A stretch of 64,000 nt of DNA. It comes from Hyphomonas oceanitis SCH89 (GTDB lineage: Bacteria > Pseudomonadota > Alphaproteobacteria > Caulobacterales > Hyphomonadaceae). The stretch's first letter is position 1; every line of letters begins with the position of its first letter. The DNA lies in contig NZ_ARYL01000001.1 of assembly GCF_000685295.1 (NCBI RefSeq), positions 1 through 64,000 on the forward strand, read 5' to 3'. This document shows positions 57,702 through 64,000 of the stretch, in pieces. The notes below the pieces were generated by a model. That model ran no database searches and was not told the origin of the DNA. It was given only the letters and a program-made list of their open reading frames with translations. Made by a program: the position numbers and the translations under genes.

Positions 57702-59084
57702 TTACAGCAAAACGAGGGTCGCGAGGCCCAGGAAACTGAAGAAAGCCATCACGTCTGTCAGCGTCAGAACGAAGACGGACGAGGCCACGGCAGGGTCGGC
57801 CCCAAGACGCTTTAGGCTCAGCGGAACGAGAATACCCGACAGCCCTGCCCACATGAACGTGGCCAGCATGGAGACGGCGATCACAAGGGCCAGCTTGACC
57901 TGATGGAACCAGAGGAAGGCGATGATGCCGACACCAATGGCGAAGATAACCCCGTTAACCGTACCGCTAAGGAATTCACGCAAAACGGCGCGGCGTGCGG
58001 CTGGACCGTCCAGCTCGCGCTCGGCGATGGCGCGAACGGCAACTGCGAGGCCCTGGCTGCCGGCATTGCCACCGAGTGCCGCGACAACCGGCATGAGCAC
58101 GGCCAGCGCGACAAGCTGCTCAATCGTGCCCTCGAAGATGGAGATGATGGCGGATGCAATGAAGGCCGTAAAAAGATTCACCGCGAGCCAGGGCGCACGC
58201 GCCTTCACCGTGTCCCAGACACTGTCCGAACCGTCGGCCGAGCTGACGTTGAGAAGAGAGAGAAGGTCTTCCGTGTTTTCAGACTGGATGACGTCCACCA
58301 TATCATCGACCGTGATCATCCCGACGAGGCGACCGGCAGCATCCTTTACCGGGGCGGAAGCCAGCGAGTATTTCTGGAACTGGTAGGCGACCTCCTCCTG
58401 ATCCATATCGGTCGTGATGTTGGACATGGGGTCTTCCATGATGTCCGACAATTGTGCTTCGCGGTGCGTCCTCAGCAGCGTGGCCAGCGACACAACGCCA
58501 ATCAGGCGGTGGGCGGGGTCGGTGACATAAACCTCGTAGAAAACTTCCGGCAGTTCCGTTCCCAGCTTTCGGGCATGGTCGATGGAATGACCGACGGTCC
58601 AGAATTCGGGCAAGGCCACAAATTCTGTCTGCATGAGGCGGCCGGCGGTCTCTTCATCATAGGAGAGGCCGCGCTCCAGCTGGGCCCGGTCAATGGGAGC
58701 AAGATCTTCAAGGATGCGCTCACGGCGATCATCCTCAAGGTCGTCTAGAATTGTGGTCGCATCATCGGAATCAAGCTCGTCGAGCGCGTTGACGACCGCG
58801 TGGTCCGGCAGAACATCAACGGCGCCTTCGCGATAGGAATCGCGCAGCTCGATCAGGATGTCCGGCGGGAGCTCTCCGCCGAGTAGCTCAACAGCTTCCT
58901 CGAACGTGTCATACGGCAATTGTTCCAGCGCATCGGCGGCATCGGCCGGGTGCATGCGCTGCAGCGTGCGGGCCAGCCAGCGGACGTCCCGTTCTTCAAC
59001 GGCATCCGACATGTCCGCCAGCAGGGCCGCATCAATCTCGGCAGCGTCCGGCGCCGGAGGCGTGGTTTGCGAAGTGTCCGTCAT
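57702..59084 (-). CDS. mgtE: MgtE magnesium transporter
   Basis: Mg2+ channel/transporter of 460 residues: N-terminal acidic MgtE_N superhelix, two CBS domains (about 140-265) that sense magnesium, and a C-terminal five-helix pore domain including LMPVVAALGGNAGSQ, the family signature. The ATG at 59084 is used; the frame is open to a TTG at 59120. Confidence 0.93.
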   Translation of the reverse strand: MTDTSQTTPPAPDAAEIDAALLADMSDAVEERDVRWLARTLQRMHPADAADALEQLPYDTFEEAVELLGGELPPDILIELRDSYREGAVDVLPDHAVVNALDELDSDDATTILDDLEDDRRERILEDLAPIDRAQLERGLSYDEETAGRLMQTEFVALPEFWTVGHSIDHARKLGTELPEVFYEVYVTDPAHRLIGVVSLATLLRTHREAQLSDIMEDPMSNITTDMDQEEVAYQFQKYSLASAPVKDAAGRLVGMITVDDMVDVIQSENTEDLLSLLNVSSADGSDSVWDTVKARAPWLAVNLFTAFIASAIISIFEGTIEQLVALAVLMPVVAALGGNAGSQGLAVAVRAIAERELDGPAARRAVLREFLSGTVNGVIFAIGVGIIAFLWFHQVKLALVIAVSMLATFMWAGLSGILVPLSLKRLGADPAVASSVFVLTLTDVMAFFSFLGLATLVLL

Positions 59085-59137
59085 GGCGCTGTTCTTGCCG
59101 GGCTTAATGCGTTTCGGCAAGCGGAGTCATGAGCGGA

Positions 59138-59286
59138 TCAGGCTTCGACGATGATCTCTTGCCGTATCAGAAAGAGAGCAGCGGAGAGATACCGCGGCTT
59201 CGCCTCGCCAAGCACTTCCTCTATACGGCCCTGTGCCTTCCGCCACAGCGGGCGAGCCCCCTTAGACTTAGGCAGACCATTCACGG
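59138..59286 (-). pseudogene. C-terminal relic of a MarR-family regulator
   Basis: The minus-strand frame ending at 59138 reads PVNGLPKSKGARPLWRKAQ then GRIEEVLGEAK, which resembles the wing-to-last-helix region of MarR proteins (GLAKLKEARPLWRKAQ type). No N-terminal winged helix can be read upstream in any frame, and the open frame back to 59377 turns into non-MarR sequence, so only a degraded tail remains. Assignment is by memory of the family pattern. A palindrome of MarR-operator type lies just beyond it. Confidence 0.4.
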
Positions 59287-59398
59287 GCAGCAGGACATGG
59301 GGAGATTTTGAAGGAACCACCCTATTTCGTCCATTTGCAGTTTTCTGAGGGCGCATCAACGGAACACTTATTTGCATTGTCTTCGGGCAAAATTCACA

Positions 59399-59439
59399 TT
59401 GACAATGAGATTAAAGTGTATATACACTTTAATCTCATT
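59399..59439 (+). promoter_or_regulatory. Promoter covered by a perfect 36-bp palindrome
   Basis: Bases 59404-59439 are a perfect palindrome without spacer (half-site AATGAGATTAAAGTGTAT), centred on TATATA. A consensus -35 TTGACA (59399-59404) is followed after 16 bases by TATACA (59421-59426), so a dimeric repressor on the palindrome would block this plus-strand promoter. The inner AGTGTATATACACT recurs as AGTGTATATGCACT at 59561-59574. Confidence 0.65.
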
Positions 59440-59497
59440 CTGTGTGTCGTGTCGACCCAAGCTGTCAGCCAGCCCTCCGTTTACCGGCATGCAACTT

Positions 59498-59530
59498 CCC
59501 CGTCTGGCCCATCGCCGGACGGGGCTTTTT
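59498..59530 (+). terminator. Rho-independent terminator between the palindrome promoter and the TPR gene
   Basis: CCCCGTCTGG (59498-59507) pairs with CCGGACGGGG (59515-59524; one wobble pair) followed by CTTTTT. No plus-strand gene lies upstream, so it would end a transcript of about 95 bases from the palindrome promoter, either a small RNA or an attenuated leader. Confidence 0.7.
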
Positions 59531-59560
59531 CTCACCAGTGCGCCCTTGCGCACCCCATAT

Positions 59561-59574
59561 AGTGTATATGCACT
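59561..59574. promoter_or_regulatory. Second operator-like dyad before the TPR gene
   Basis: AGTGTATATGCACT, differing by one base from the core of the 36-bp palindrome, lies 18 bases before the ATG of the TPR gene, so the same regulator could control both sites. Confidence 0.45.
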
Positions 59575-59592
59575 CACAGAAAGGCTTAGTAG

Positions 59593-60162
59593 ATGAAAAT
59601 CCTCGGCTTCTTCCCTATCGCAGTCTTCGTCGTCGCCGCATCCGTGCCGGCCGCCAATGCGCAAGCGATCATCTATCATTACGGACAGAACCAGGCTGAG
59701 ACATGCGCCCAGCGTGTCGCTGTTCCGGACGAGAACTCGGACACTGTCCTGCATCTCTGCGAGGCTGCACTTAATGACGAGGCGCTATCACCTGCCACCC
59801 GTGCAGCCACGCTTGCCAATACGGGTATCATCCTGATGAGGCAGGGTAACCTGGACACCGCGCTATCGCATCTGCAAGATGCAAATGCCAGCGCAACCGC
59901 ATCGCCGGATATTGCCATCAATCTCGGCGCTGTGCTTGTCCGTCTTGGCCGATTTGATGAGGCAATTGACGTACTTTCATATCCCCAGACAGTTAGCTCC
60001 AAGCGCCAGCATGTCGCGTACTACAATCGCGCCCTGGCCCACTGGGCACGCAATGACATCGCCCTTGCCTATGAAGACCTAAAAACGGCGACCGCCATAA
60101 AGCCAGACTATGTGGCCGCCCGTGACATGCTTCAGTATTTCAAGATCGCTCAGGTCGAGTGA
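59593..60162 (+). CDS. Secreted TPR-repeat protein
   Basis: A 189-residue protein with a signal peptide (MKILGFFPIAVFVVAASVPA, cleaved near NAQA) and two or three TPR units (AATLANTGIILMRQGNLDTA, LGAVLVRLGRFDEAIDVL, YYNRALAHWARNDIALAYE). Periplasmic, partner unknown. It is preceded by the operator-like dyad and GAAAGG. Confidence 0.8.
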   Translation: MKILGFFPIAVFVVAASVPAANAQAIIYHYGQNQAETCAQRVAVPDENSDTVLHLCEAALNDEALSPATRAATLANTGIILMRQGNLDTALSHLQDANASATASPDIAINLGAVLVRLGRFDEAIDVLSYPQTVSSKRQHVAYYNRALAHWARNDIALAYEDLKTATAIKPDYVAARDMLQYFKIAQVE

Positions 60163-60165
60163 CCG

Positions 60166-60438
60166 TTAGCCACGCGCATCGGCATCGAGGATGCGCTGGG
60201 TTTCAGACGCCAGCATCCGCTTCTCCTCAGCAATTATGTTTTCCACCGCGAATGCCGCATTCGGCACGGCGCCGGGGTCTTCTGCATAGTCCTTCGGACC
60301 ATAGTCGTCAGCGACGAAAGCCCTGACCCAGTCTGATAGCGGCCCGCCGGCCCGGTCACAGGCCGCAAGCAGTTCAGCGAGAATCTGGCGCTGGGCCAGC
60401 AAGCGGCCCTCTAGTGTGGCATCAAGCATCTCGGTCAT
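60166..60438 (-). CDS. Small hypothetical protein
   Basis: A 90-residue soluble, helical, acidic protein starting MTEMLDATLEGRLLAQRQ. Not recognised. AGGAGG precedes the ATG at 60438. It follows the PRC-barrel gene on the same strand, past a terminator. Confidence 0.65.
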   Translation of the reverse strand: MTEMLDATLEGRLLAQRQILAELLAACDRAGGPLSDWVRAFVADDYGPKDYAEDPGAVPNAAFAVENIIAEEKRMLASETQRILDADARG

Positions 60439-60466
60439 GGCGTCCTCCTGCAAAACATTGCGATGC

Positions 60467-60497
60467 AAAAGGGGCCGATGCAAATGGCATCGGCCCC
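60467..60497 (-). terminator. Terminator after the PRC-barrel gene
   Basis: GGGGCCGATGC (60471-60481) and GCATCGGCCCC (60487-60497) are exact 11-base arms around AAATG; the minus-strand transcript ends with UUUU (60467-60470). Confidence 0.8.
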
Positions 60498-60517
60498 GGA
60501 TCTACCTGTATGGGATC

Positions 60518-60910
60518 CTAGGCGATCGGAATCCAGTATGGCGTATGGCCATAGTGGGAGTAAATTGCCGCGCCATAGATGCGATCCTTCAGGCGGTCGT
60601 ACTCGTCTTTGCCCAATGTCGGCGCGGACTTAAGCTCTTCTGTCGTCATGTTGACGACATAGCCGTCCTTGCGCTCGTCATAGTCCAGTGATTGCCATGG
60701 CAGCGGGTGATATTGCTCACCGATTCCAAGGAACCCGCCGAACGACATGACGGCGTAGGCGACCTTGCCTTCGTATTTGTCGATCATGATGGCGTCGACG
60801 GTACCGAGCTTTTCGCCCTGCGCGTTATAGACGTGCGTGCCTTCAACGCGGGCCGAGCTAATCAGCGCATTGTTCGATTGGGTGGATGGGCGTGTCATTG
60901 TATCAGTCAT
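60518..60910 (-). CDS. PRC-barrel domain protein
   Basis: A 130-residue protein whose central region (LISSARVEGTHVYNAQGEKL then GTVDAIMIDK ... VAYAVMSFGGFLGIGEQYHPLPW) is a PRC-barrel, a small fold found in RNA-processing and stress or photosynthetic proteins. Soluble. GAGGAAAG precedes the ATG at 60910. Confidence 0.9.
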   Translation of the reverse strand: MTDTMTRPSTQSNNALISSARVEGTHVYNAQGEKLGTVDAIMIDKYEGKVAYAVMSFGGFLGIGEQYHPLPWQSLDYDERKDGYVVNMTTEELKSAPTLGKDEYDRLKDRIYGAAIYSHYGHTPYWIPIA

Positions 60911-61362
60911 GCTTTCCTCTCCATTCATTTGGGTTCGGGATTATAACCCCTTGGTGAATCAACAGATGACGGCGATTAGCGTTCCCTGATTTCCGCGAAA
61001 TTTCCACACCCTGCGCCGACGCTTAAAAAGATGCTGAGTGGTCGGTTAATCTGCGGGAACCAAAACGCACATCGGCAGTTCTAAACTGCATGAAACGAAC
61101 GTCCTCCCCCCAACAGTCATTTACTGCCACCCTTCGGAGAGGCGGAAACCTCGCTAGCCTGCGCCATGTAATATCGACCGGTAACATCCGTGCCGCTTGC
61201 GCTATGGTCTTTACCGGCCTCGCGTGTGCGCTGACATGCGTGGCACAGCGCGCCCGCCTCGCGACCAGCCTGCGGCGACGTAAAGTCCTGCTTCTGACCT
61301 ACCAGGGTCCCACCCACCAGCGCATTCAGGCCTGACAAAAGCCGCCCTTCCGGGTGGCTTTT
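60911..61362. ncRNA. Gene-free stretch with a possible structured RNA and terminator
   Basis: No convincing protein gene lies here; short open frames exist on both strands but look non-coding. The plus strand has several possible hairpins: GAGG-CGGAAA-CCTC, CCGGTAA pairing TTACCGG (about 61180-61220), and GCGCTG pairing CAGCGC. It also has a GCCTGCGGCG word like the 3' side of 6S RNA, and ends in the terminator at 61337. The usual 6S neighbours (zapA, 5-formyl-THF cyclo-ligase) are absent, so identity is open. Confidence 0.3.
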
Positions 61363-61363
61363 T
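61337..61363. terminator. Bidirectional rho-independent terminator
   Basis: AAAGCCGCCC (61338-61347) pairs with GGGTGGCTTT (61352-61361) around TTCC, followed by T-runs in both directions. It serves the minus-strand gene at 61363 and any plus-strand RNA from the stretch before it. Confidence 0.75.
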
Positions 61364-61608
61364 CATGACGGCTTCTCTTTGCGTATGAGCCAGCGATATA
61401 TGCCGAACACATTCACGGCTGTCAGCGCCACATTCTGTATGATCAGCGGCGGCTCGCCTTTGAAAGTGCCCACAATCACCCAGACAATCGACGAGACCGT
61501 GAATACAATAAAGGCATAGCCTGTAATCTTGCGGCTGAGATTGGCTGACACCAGCACGGCAGCAACAATGCCGGTCGCCATGGCCAGATATCCAAGAAAA
61601 TCACTCAT
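61363..61608 (-). CDS. Small inner-membrane protein (SemiSWEET-like)
   Basis: An 81-residue protein with three hydrophobic segments (FLGYLAMATGIVAAVLVS, YAFIVFTVSSIVWVIVG, PLIIQNVALTAVNVFGIYRW), the size and topology of a SemiSWEET half-transporter, although the family's signature residues are not clear. The ATG at 61608 (MSDFLGYL) is chosen over 61650. Confidence 0.65.
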   Translation of the reverse strand: MSDFLGYLAMATGIVAAVLVSANLSRKITGYAFIVFTVSSIVWVIVGTFKGEPPLIIQNVALTAVNVFGIYRWLIRKEKPS

Positions 61609-61720
61609 ATCCGAAATCCCCCGCGCATTATCCACAGCGCTGGAAGACATACGTGACCCATACCGAAAGGTTGCGATGTGCGGATTGTCACGGAAGGCTG
61701 GCCCCTAAAAGAGGGCCAGA

Positions 61721-61805
61721 TGGTGCGGTCAAGAGGACTCGAACCTCCACGGGTTGCCCCACAGCGACCTCAACGCTGCGCGTCTACCAATTCCGCCATG
61801 ACCGC
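61721..61805 (-). tRNA. tRNA-Leu (anticodon GAG)
   Basis: Minus-strand cloverleaf with a long variable arm: acceptor GCGGTCA/TGACCGC, D-arm with GGAATTGGTAGACG, anticodon arm CAGCG-TTGAGGT-CGCTG with anticodon GAG, T-arm with GGTTCGAGTCC, discriminator A and encoded CCA (61721-61723). Confidence 0.95.
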
Positions 61806-61879
61806 ACACTGGTCTGTAATAGGCAGACGGGCCGTATAAGGCGCGCGCTAACCTTTGTGAAGCCCCGATTATCGCCTAT

Positions 61880-62590
61880 ATGCCACCTATCATGCAGAAA
61901 TTTCCTGACGTCGAATGGGCCGTTTCCAATGCCCCGATACCATATGAGGCCGCAATCGCCTTTATGGAGGCCCGTGCGCGGGCGATTCGGGAGGGCGAAG
62001 CGCCCGAACTCGTCTGGTTTCTGGAGCATCCGCCGCTCTACACATCCGGCACCTCCGCCAAGGTCGAAGACCTCAAAGCACCAGATCGTTTCCCCGTGTT
62101 TGATGCAGGTCGTGGCGGCCAGTACACGTATCACGGCCCCGGCCAGCGGGTGGCCTATGTGCTGCTCGACGTATCGGCCCGTGGACGCGACGTTCGCGCG
62201 TTCGTGCAGAACCTCGAGACTTGGATCATCGCCGCCCTCGCCGCTTTCAATGTAGAGGCAGGCCCGCGTGACGGCCGCGTCGGCGTCTGGGTCGACCGCA
62301 CACAGGCGGGTGGCTCATTGCGTGAAGACAAGATCGCCGCGATCGGCGTGCGGTTGAAACGCTGGGTCAGCTATCACGGCATTTCGCTGAACGTGGAGCC
62401 GGACCTCGAGCATTTCTCAGGAATAACGCCCTGCGGCATCGCTGATCCGCGCTATGGGGTCACAAGTCTTGTCGATCTCGGCATTCCGGCGAGCATGGAC
62501 GATGTAGACATCGCCCTGCGCGATGCCTTTGAACGCGTCTTCGCGAGCCGCCTTGTGACCGTTCCGTGTCCGCTTCAGGCGGTTTCGTAG
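61880..62590 (+). CDS. lipB: Octanoyl-[acyl-carrier-protein] transferase
   Basis: First step of lipoate biosynthesis: moves octanoate from ACP to lipoyl domains. The 236 residues include [11 protein letters not shown], the catalytic lysine in [17 protein letters not shown] and the catalytic cysteine in GITPCGI. The end overlaps the convergent membrane protein gene by 16 bases. The start may also be the ATG at 61892. Confidence 0.95.
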   Translation: MPPIMQKFPDVEWAVSNAPIPYEAAIAFMEARARAIREGEAPELVWFLEHPPLYTSGTSAKVEDLKAPDRFPVFDAGRGGQYTYHGPGQRVAYVLLDVSARGRDVRAFVQNLETWIIAALAAFNVEAGPRDGRVGVWVDRTQAGGSLREDKIAAIGVRLKRWVSYHGISLNVEPDLEHFSGITPCGIADPRYGVTSLVDLGIPASMDDVDIALRDAFERVFASRLVTVPCPLQAVS

Positions 62591-63366
62591 GGGCGACGCA
62601 GGCCTTCATTTTCCGGAATGTGGCTACCGGTGTGGAATTCCCCTACGCCGCCATTCGGCATCCGCGCGACGTAGAGCAGCGTCCAAAGCATGGCACCGAA
62701 TGAGGCCAGCATCCAGATAGGGATAGCCATGCCGAGGCCACCACCAATTGCCATCTGACGCGCTGTCTGCGGTTCAGCAGGCGGGGCACGCCGTTGCGGT
62801 GCTTTCGTATTCTCTTCCGCCTTGGCAGCAGCGGCTTTCGCAGGGTCGGCAGCAATTTCCTTTTCCAGCGCCACCTTGGCGACCTGCGCCTCATGCTGGG
62901 CAATGCCACCTGCCACGCCGCCTGCAAAGGCCAGCATGGCAAGGATCAGCGGGATCAACACAATACCCGCCAGCAGGGTGGAGCGCCCAGCCTCGGCCAG
63001 CCTACGCAGGTGCGCCACGAAGGATGTGTACTCGGTCACCAGCACGAACACGACGAAGGGCACCAGAAGCGTCGGCACAGGCACGGGGCCCAGATTGACC
63101 GGCTTGTTCAGCATCGCCGTCTGCACGCCTGCCACGGCCAGCACAGCCACCACACAGGTCGGCACGATGTAGAGCAGCAGGCGCCCCATGAACATGAAGG
63201 TCCACGCCCGGCTGAAATGCAACTTGCTGGACTTGCCCATCGGATTGAACAGGGTCTGGATCCAGTTCATCGCAGCCGGGTCGTCACGGCGATCAAGGAT
63301 CCAGGGGCGGTGCGGGTCGATCATGGCGGAAGAATCTTGCATCGGTGATGTGTCCTGCGAAAGCAT
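62575..63366 (-). CDS. DUF805-like membrane protein
   Basis: A 263-residue protein with five hydrophobic segments and a charged, Ala/Lys-rich cytoplasmic stretch (about 160-200). The phrase [20 protein letters not shown] resembles the N-terminal part of DUF805 proteins. Function unknown. Its ATG overlaps the stop of the gene upstream (ATGA). Confidence 0.7.
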   Translation of the reverse strand: MLSQDTSPMQDSSAMIDPHRPWILDRRDDPAAMNWIQTLFNPMGKSSKLHFSRAWTFMFMGRLLLYIVPTCVVAVLAVAGVQTAMLNKPVNLGPVPVPTLLVPFVVFVLVTEYTSFVAHLRRLAEAGRSTLLAGIVLIPLILAMLAFAGGVAGGIAQHEAQVAKVALEKEIAADPAKAAAAKAEENTKAPQRRAPPAEPQTARQMAIGGGLGMAIPIWMLASFGAMLWTLLYVARMPNGGVGEFHTGSHIPENEGLRRPYETA

Positions 63367-63902
63367 CAAGAGAATGTGCCGGGCTGGTCTGACCTGGCGG
63401 TTGGCGGGCCATAAACATTGCTGGAGGGATCAGACTTCAGCCGTCCGCCGATAAGACCAAGAATACCGCTGGCGATCAGGAAGGTGACAATCGTGGTCAG
63501 AACGGATTGCCGCGCGAGTTTCTGAGCGTCCTGGGTCATGGCCTCGAACGCCGCCGCAATGCCGCCGGACTGCGCCACTTTCTGGAATTCCGCCTGCATC
63601 GAGAAGGCATCTGGCGAAAGGACAGGCAGAAGGAAGGCACTGCCCACCGTGACGATGAAGAAATAGCCGGCGAGGAAGGCCAGATAGAACCACGCCGTGC
63701 GGCCACCATCATGCAGCCGTTTGCCGAACACGCAGACATAGGAGAATACCAGCGGGTATTGCAGGATGCCGAAAGCTGGCGCGACGAGTGCTGAAGCGAT
63801 CTGAACGAGCATCATGATTCCCGTGAGCAGGATCAGGCCGCGACCGAAGTCGCTGGAGCCAATACGGCCCTTGGGGCTGAGCAGGACATGTTGCACGTCC
63901 AT
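63366..63902 (-). CDS. DUF805 membrane protein
   Basis: A 178-residue protein with four hydrophobic segments and the DUF805 marks SPKGRIGSSDFGRG and KRLHDGGRTAWFYL. Function unknown; often paired with a second DUF805 gene, as here. GAGGAGA lies upstream of the ATG at 63902. Bases 63903-64000 show no further gene. Confidence 0.8.
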   Translation of the reverse strand: MDVQHVLLSPKGRIGSSDFGRGLILLTGIMMLVQIASALVAPAFGILQYPLVFSYVCVFGKRLHDGGRTAWFYLAFLAGYFFIVTVGSAFLLPVLSPDAFSMQAEFQKVAQSGGIAAAFEAMTQDAQKLARQSVLTTIVTFLIASGILGLIGGRLKSDPSSNVYGPPTARSDQPGTFS

Positions 63903-64000
63903 GAGTGGGCAGTCTCCTCGGTATGACGCCATTGGGCGCCCATATTAGCGCCTTTTATCAATAAACGATAAATTCATGCAAGACAAAAGAGCCGGAGACG

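Noticed and set aside
61117-61338. A 73-codon minus-strand and an 81-codon plus-strand frame.
   Set aside because: They overlap each other on opposite strands, have no plausible ribosome-binding site or family, and lie in a hairpin-rich stretch with a terminator.

Overview
The window is a stretch of a G+C-rich alphaproteobacterial genome, most likely from the Caulobacterales (Hyphomonadaceae-like). The evidence is a SpmX-type muramidase scaffold protein, a ParE-type topoisomerase IV subunit, an alphaproteobacterial style leucine-degradation gene set, a second-type glutamyl-tRNA synthetase, and many tightly packed genes with ATGA overlaps.

Bases 1 to about 28.5 kb look like the right-hand part of an integrative and conjugative element (ICE). 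It opens with the last 61 codons of a DUF3363/RlxS-type relaxase. At 13.4-25.2 kb there is a complete mating-pair module in canonical order: traG, a CopG-type regulator, trbB, C, D, E, J, L, F, G, I and a DUF2274 gene. It is followed by a small gene and a tyrosine integrase (to 26.5 kb), a hipBA toxin-antitoxin pair under an unusually long palindromic operator (26.7-28.4 kb), and a tRNA-Val whose 3' end faces the integrase. The left end of the element lies outside the window.

Between the relaxase and traG sits a 12.8 kb defence island (0.5-13.0 kb), visibly more A+T-rich at its left side. Its minus-strand operon is a full DNA phosphorothioation set, dndB-C-D-E-A, each pair overlapping. Converging on it is a plus-strand operon with no dndF, dndG or dndH. 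It encodes a four-helix membrane protein, a second DGQHR-domain protein, a PLD-like/SF2 helicase, a 60-residue acidic protein, a second SMC/DndD-like ATPase with a CxC motif, and an unrecognised 163-residue protein. This is the best candidate for a phosphorothioate-sensing effector module of a non-DndFGH kind, and should be compared with PbeABCD and with 'CxC ATPase' systems. A 13-bp sequence is repeated in inverted orientation at the two edges of the island.

From 28.7 kb onward the content looks chromosomal: lon (with a possible heat-shock promoter), an old-yellow-enzyme family oxidoreductase, parE, small stress-type membrane proteins, a LysR/aldo-keto reductase pair, nadE, an MFS transporter, gltX, and a dispersed leucine catabolism set all on the minus strand (mccA 43.6 kb, liuC-like hydratase 47.4 kb, mccB 49.5 kb, ivd 55.2 kb). 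These are interleaved with a cNMP-binding/patatin protein, a PAS hybrid histidine kinase, spmX and mgtE. The last 5 kb holds a MarR-type gene relic, a perfect 36-bp palindrome over a promoter with a nearby terminator and a TPR gene, a PRC-barrel gene, a gene-free stretch that may encode a structured RNA, tRNA-Leu, lipB and two DUF805-like membrane proteins.
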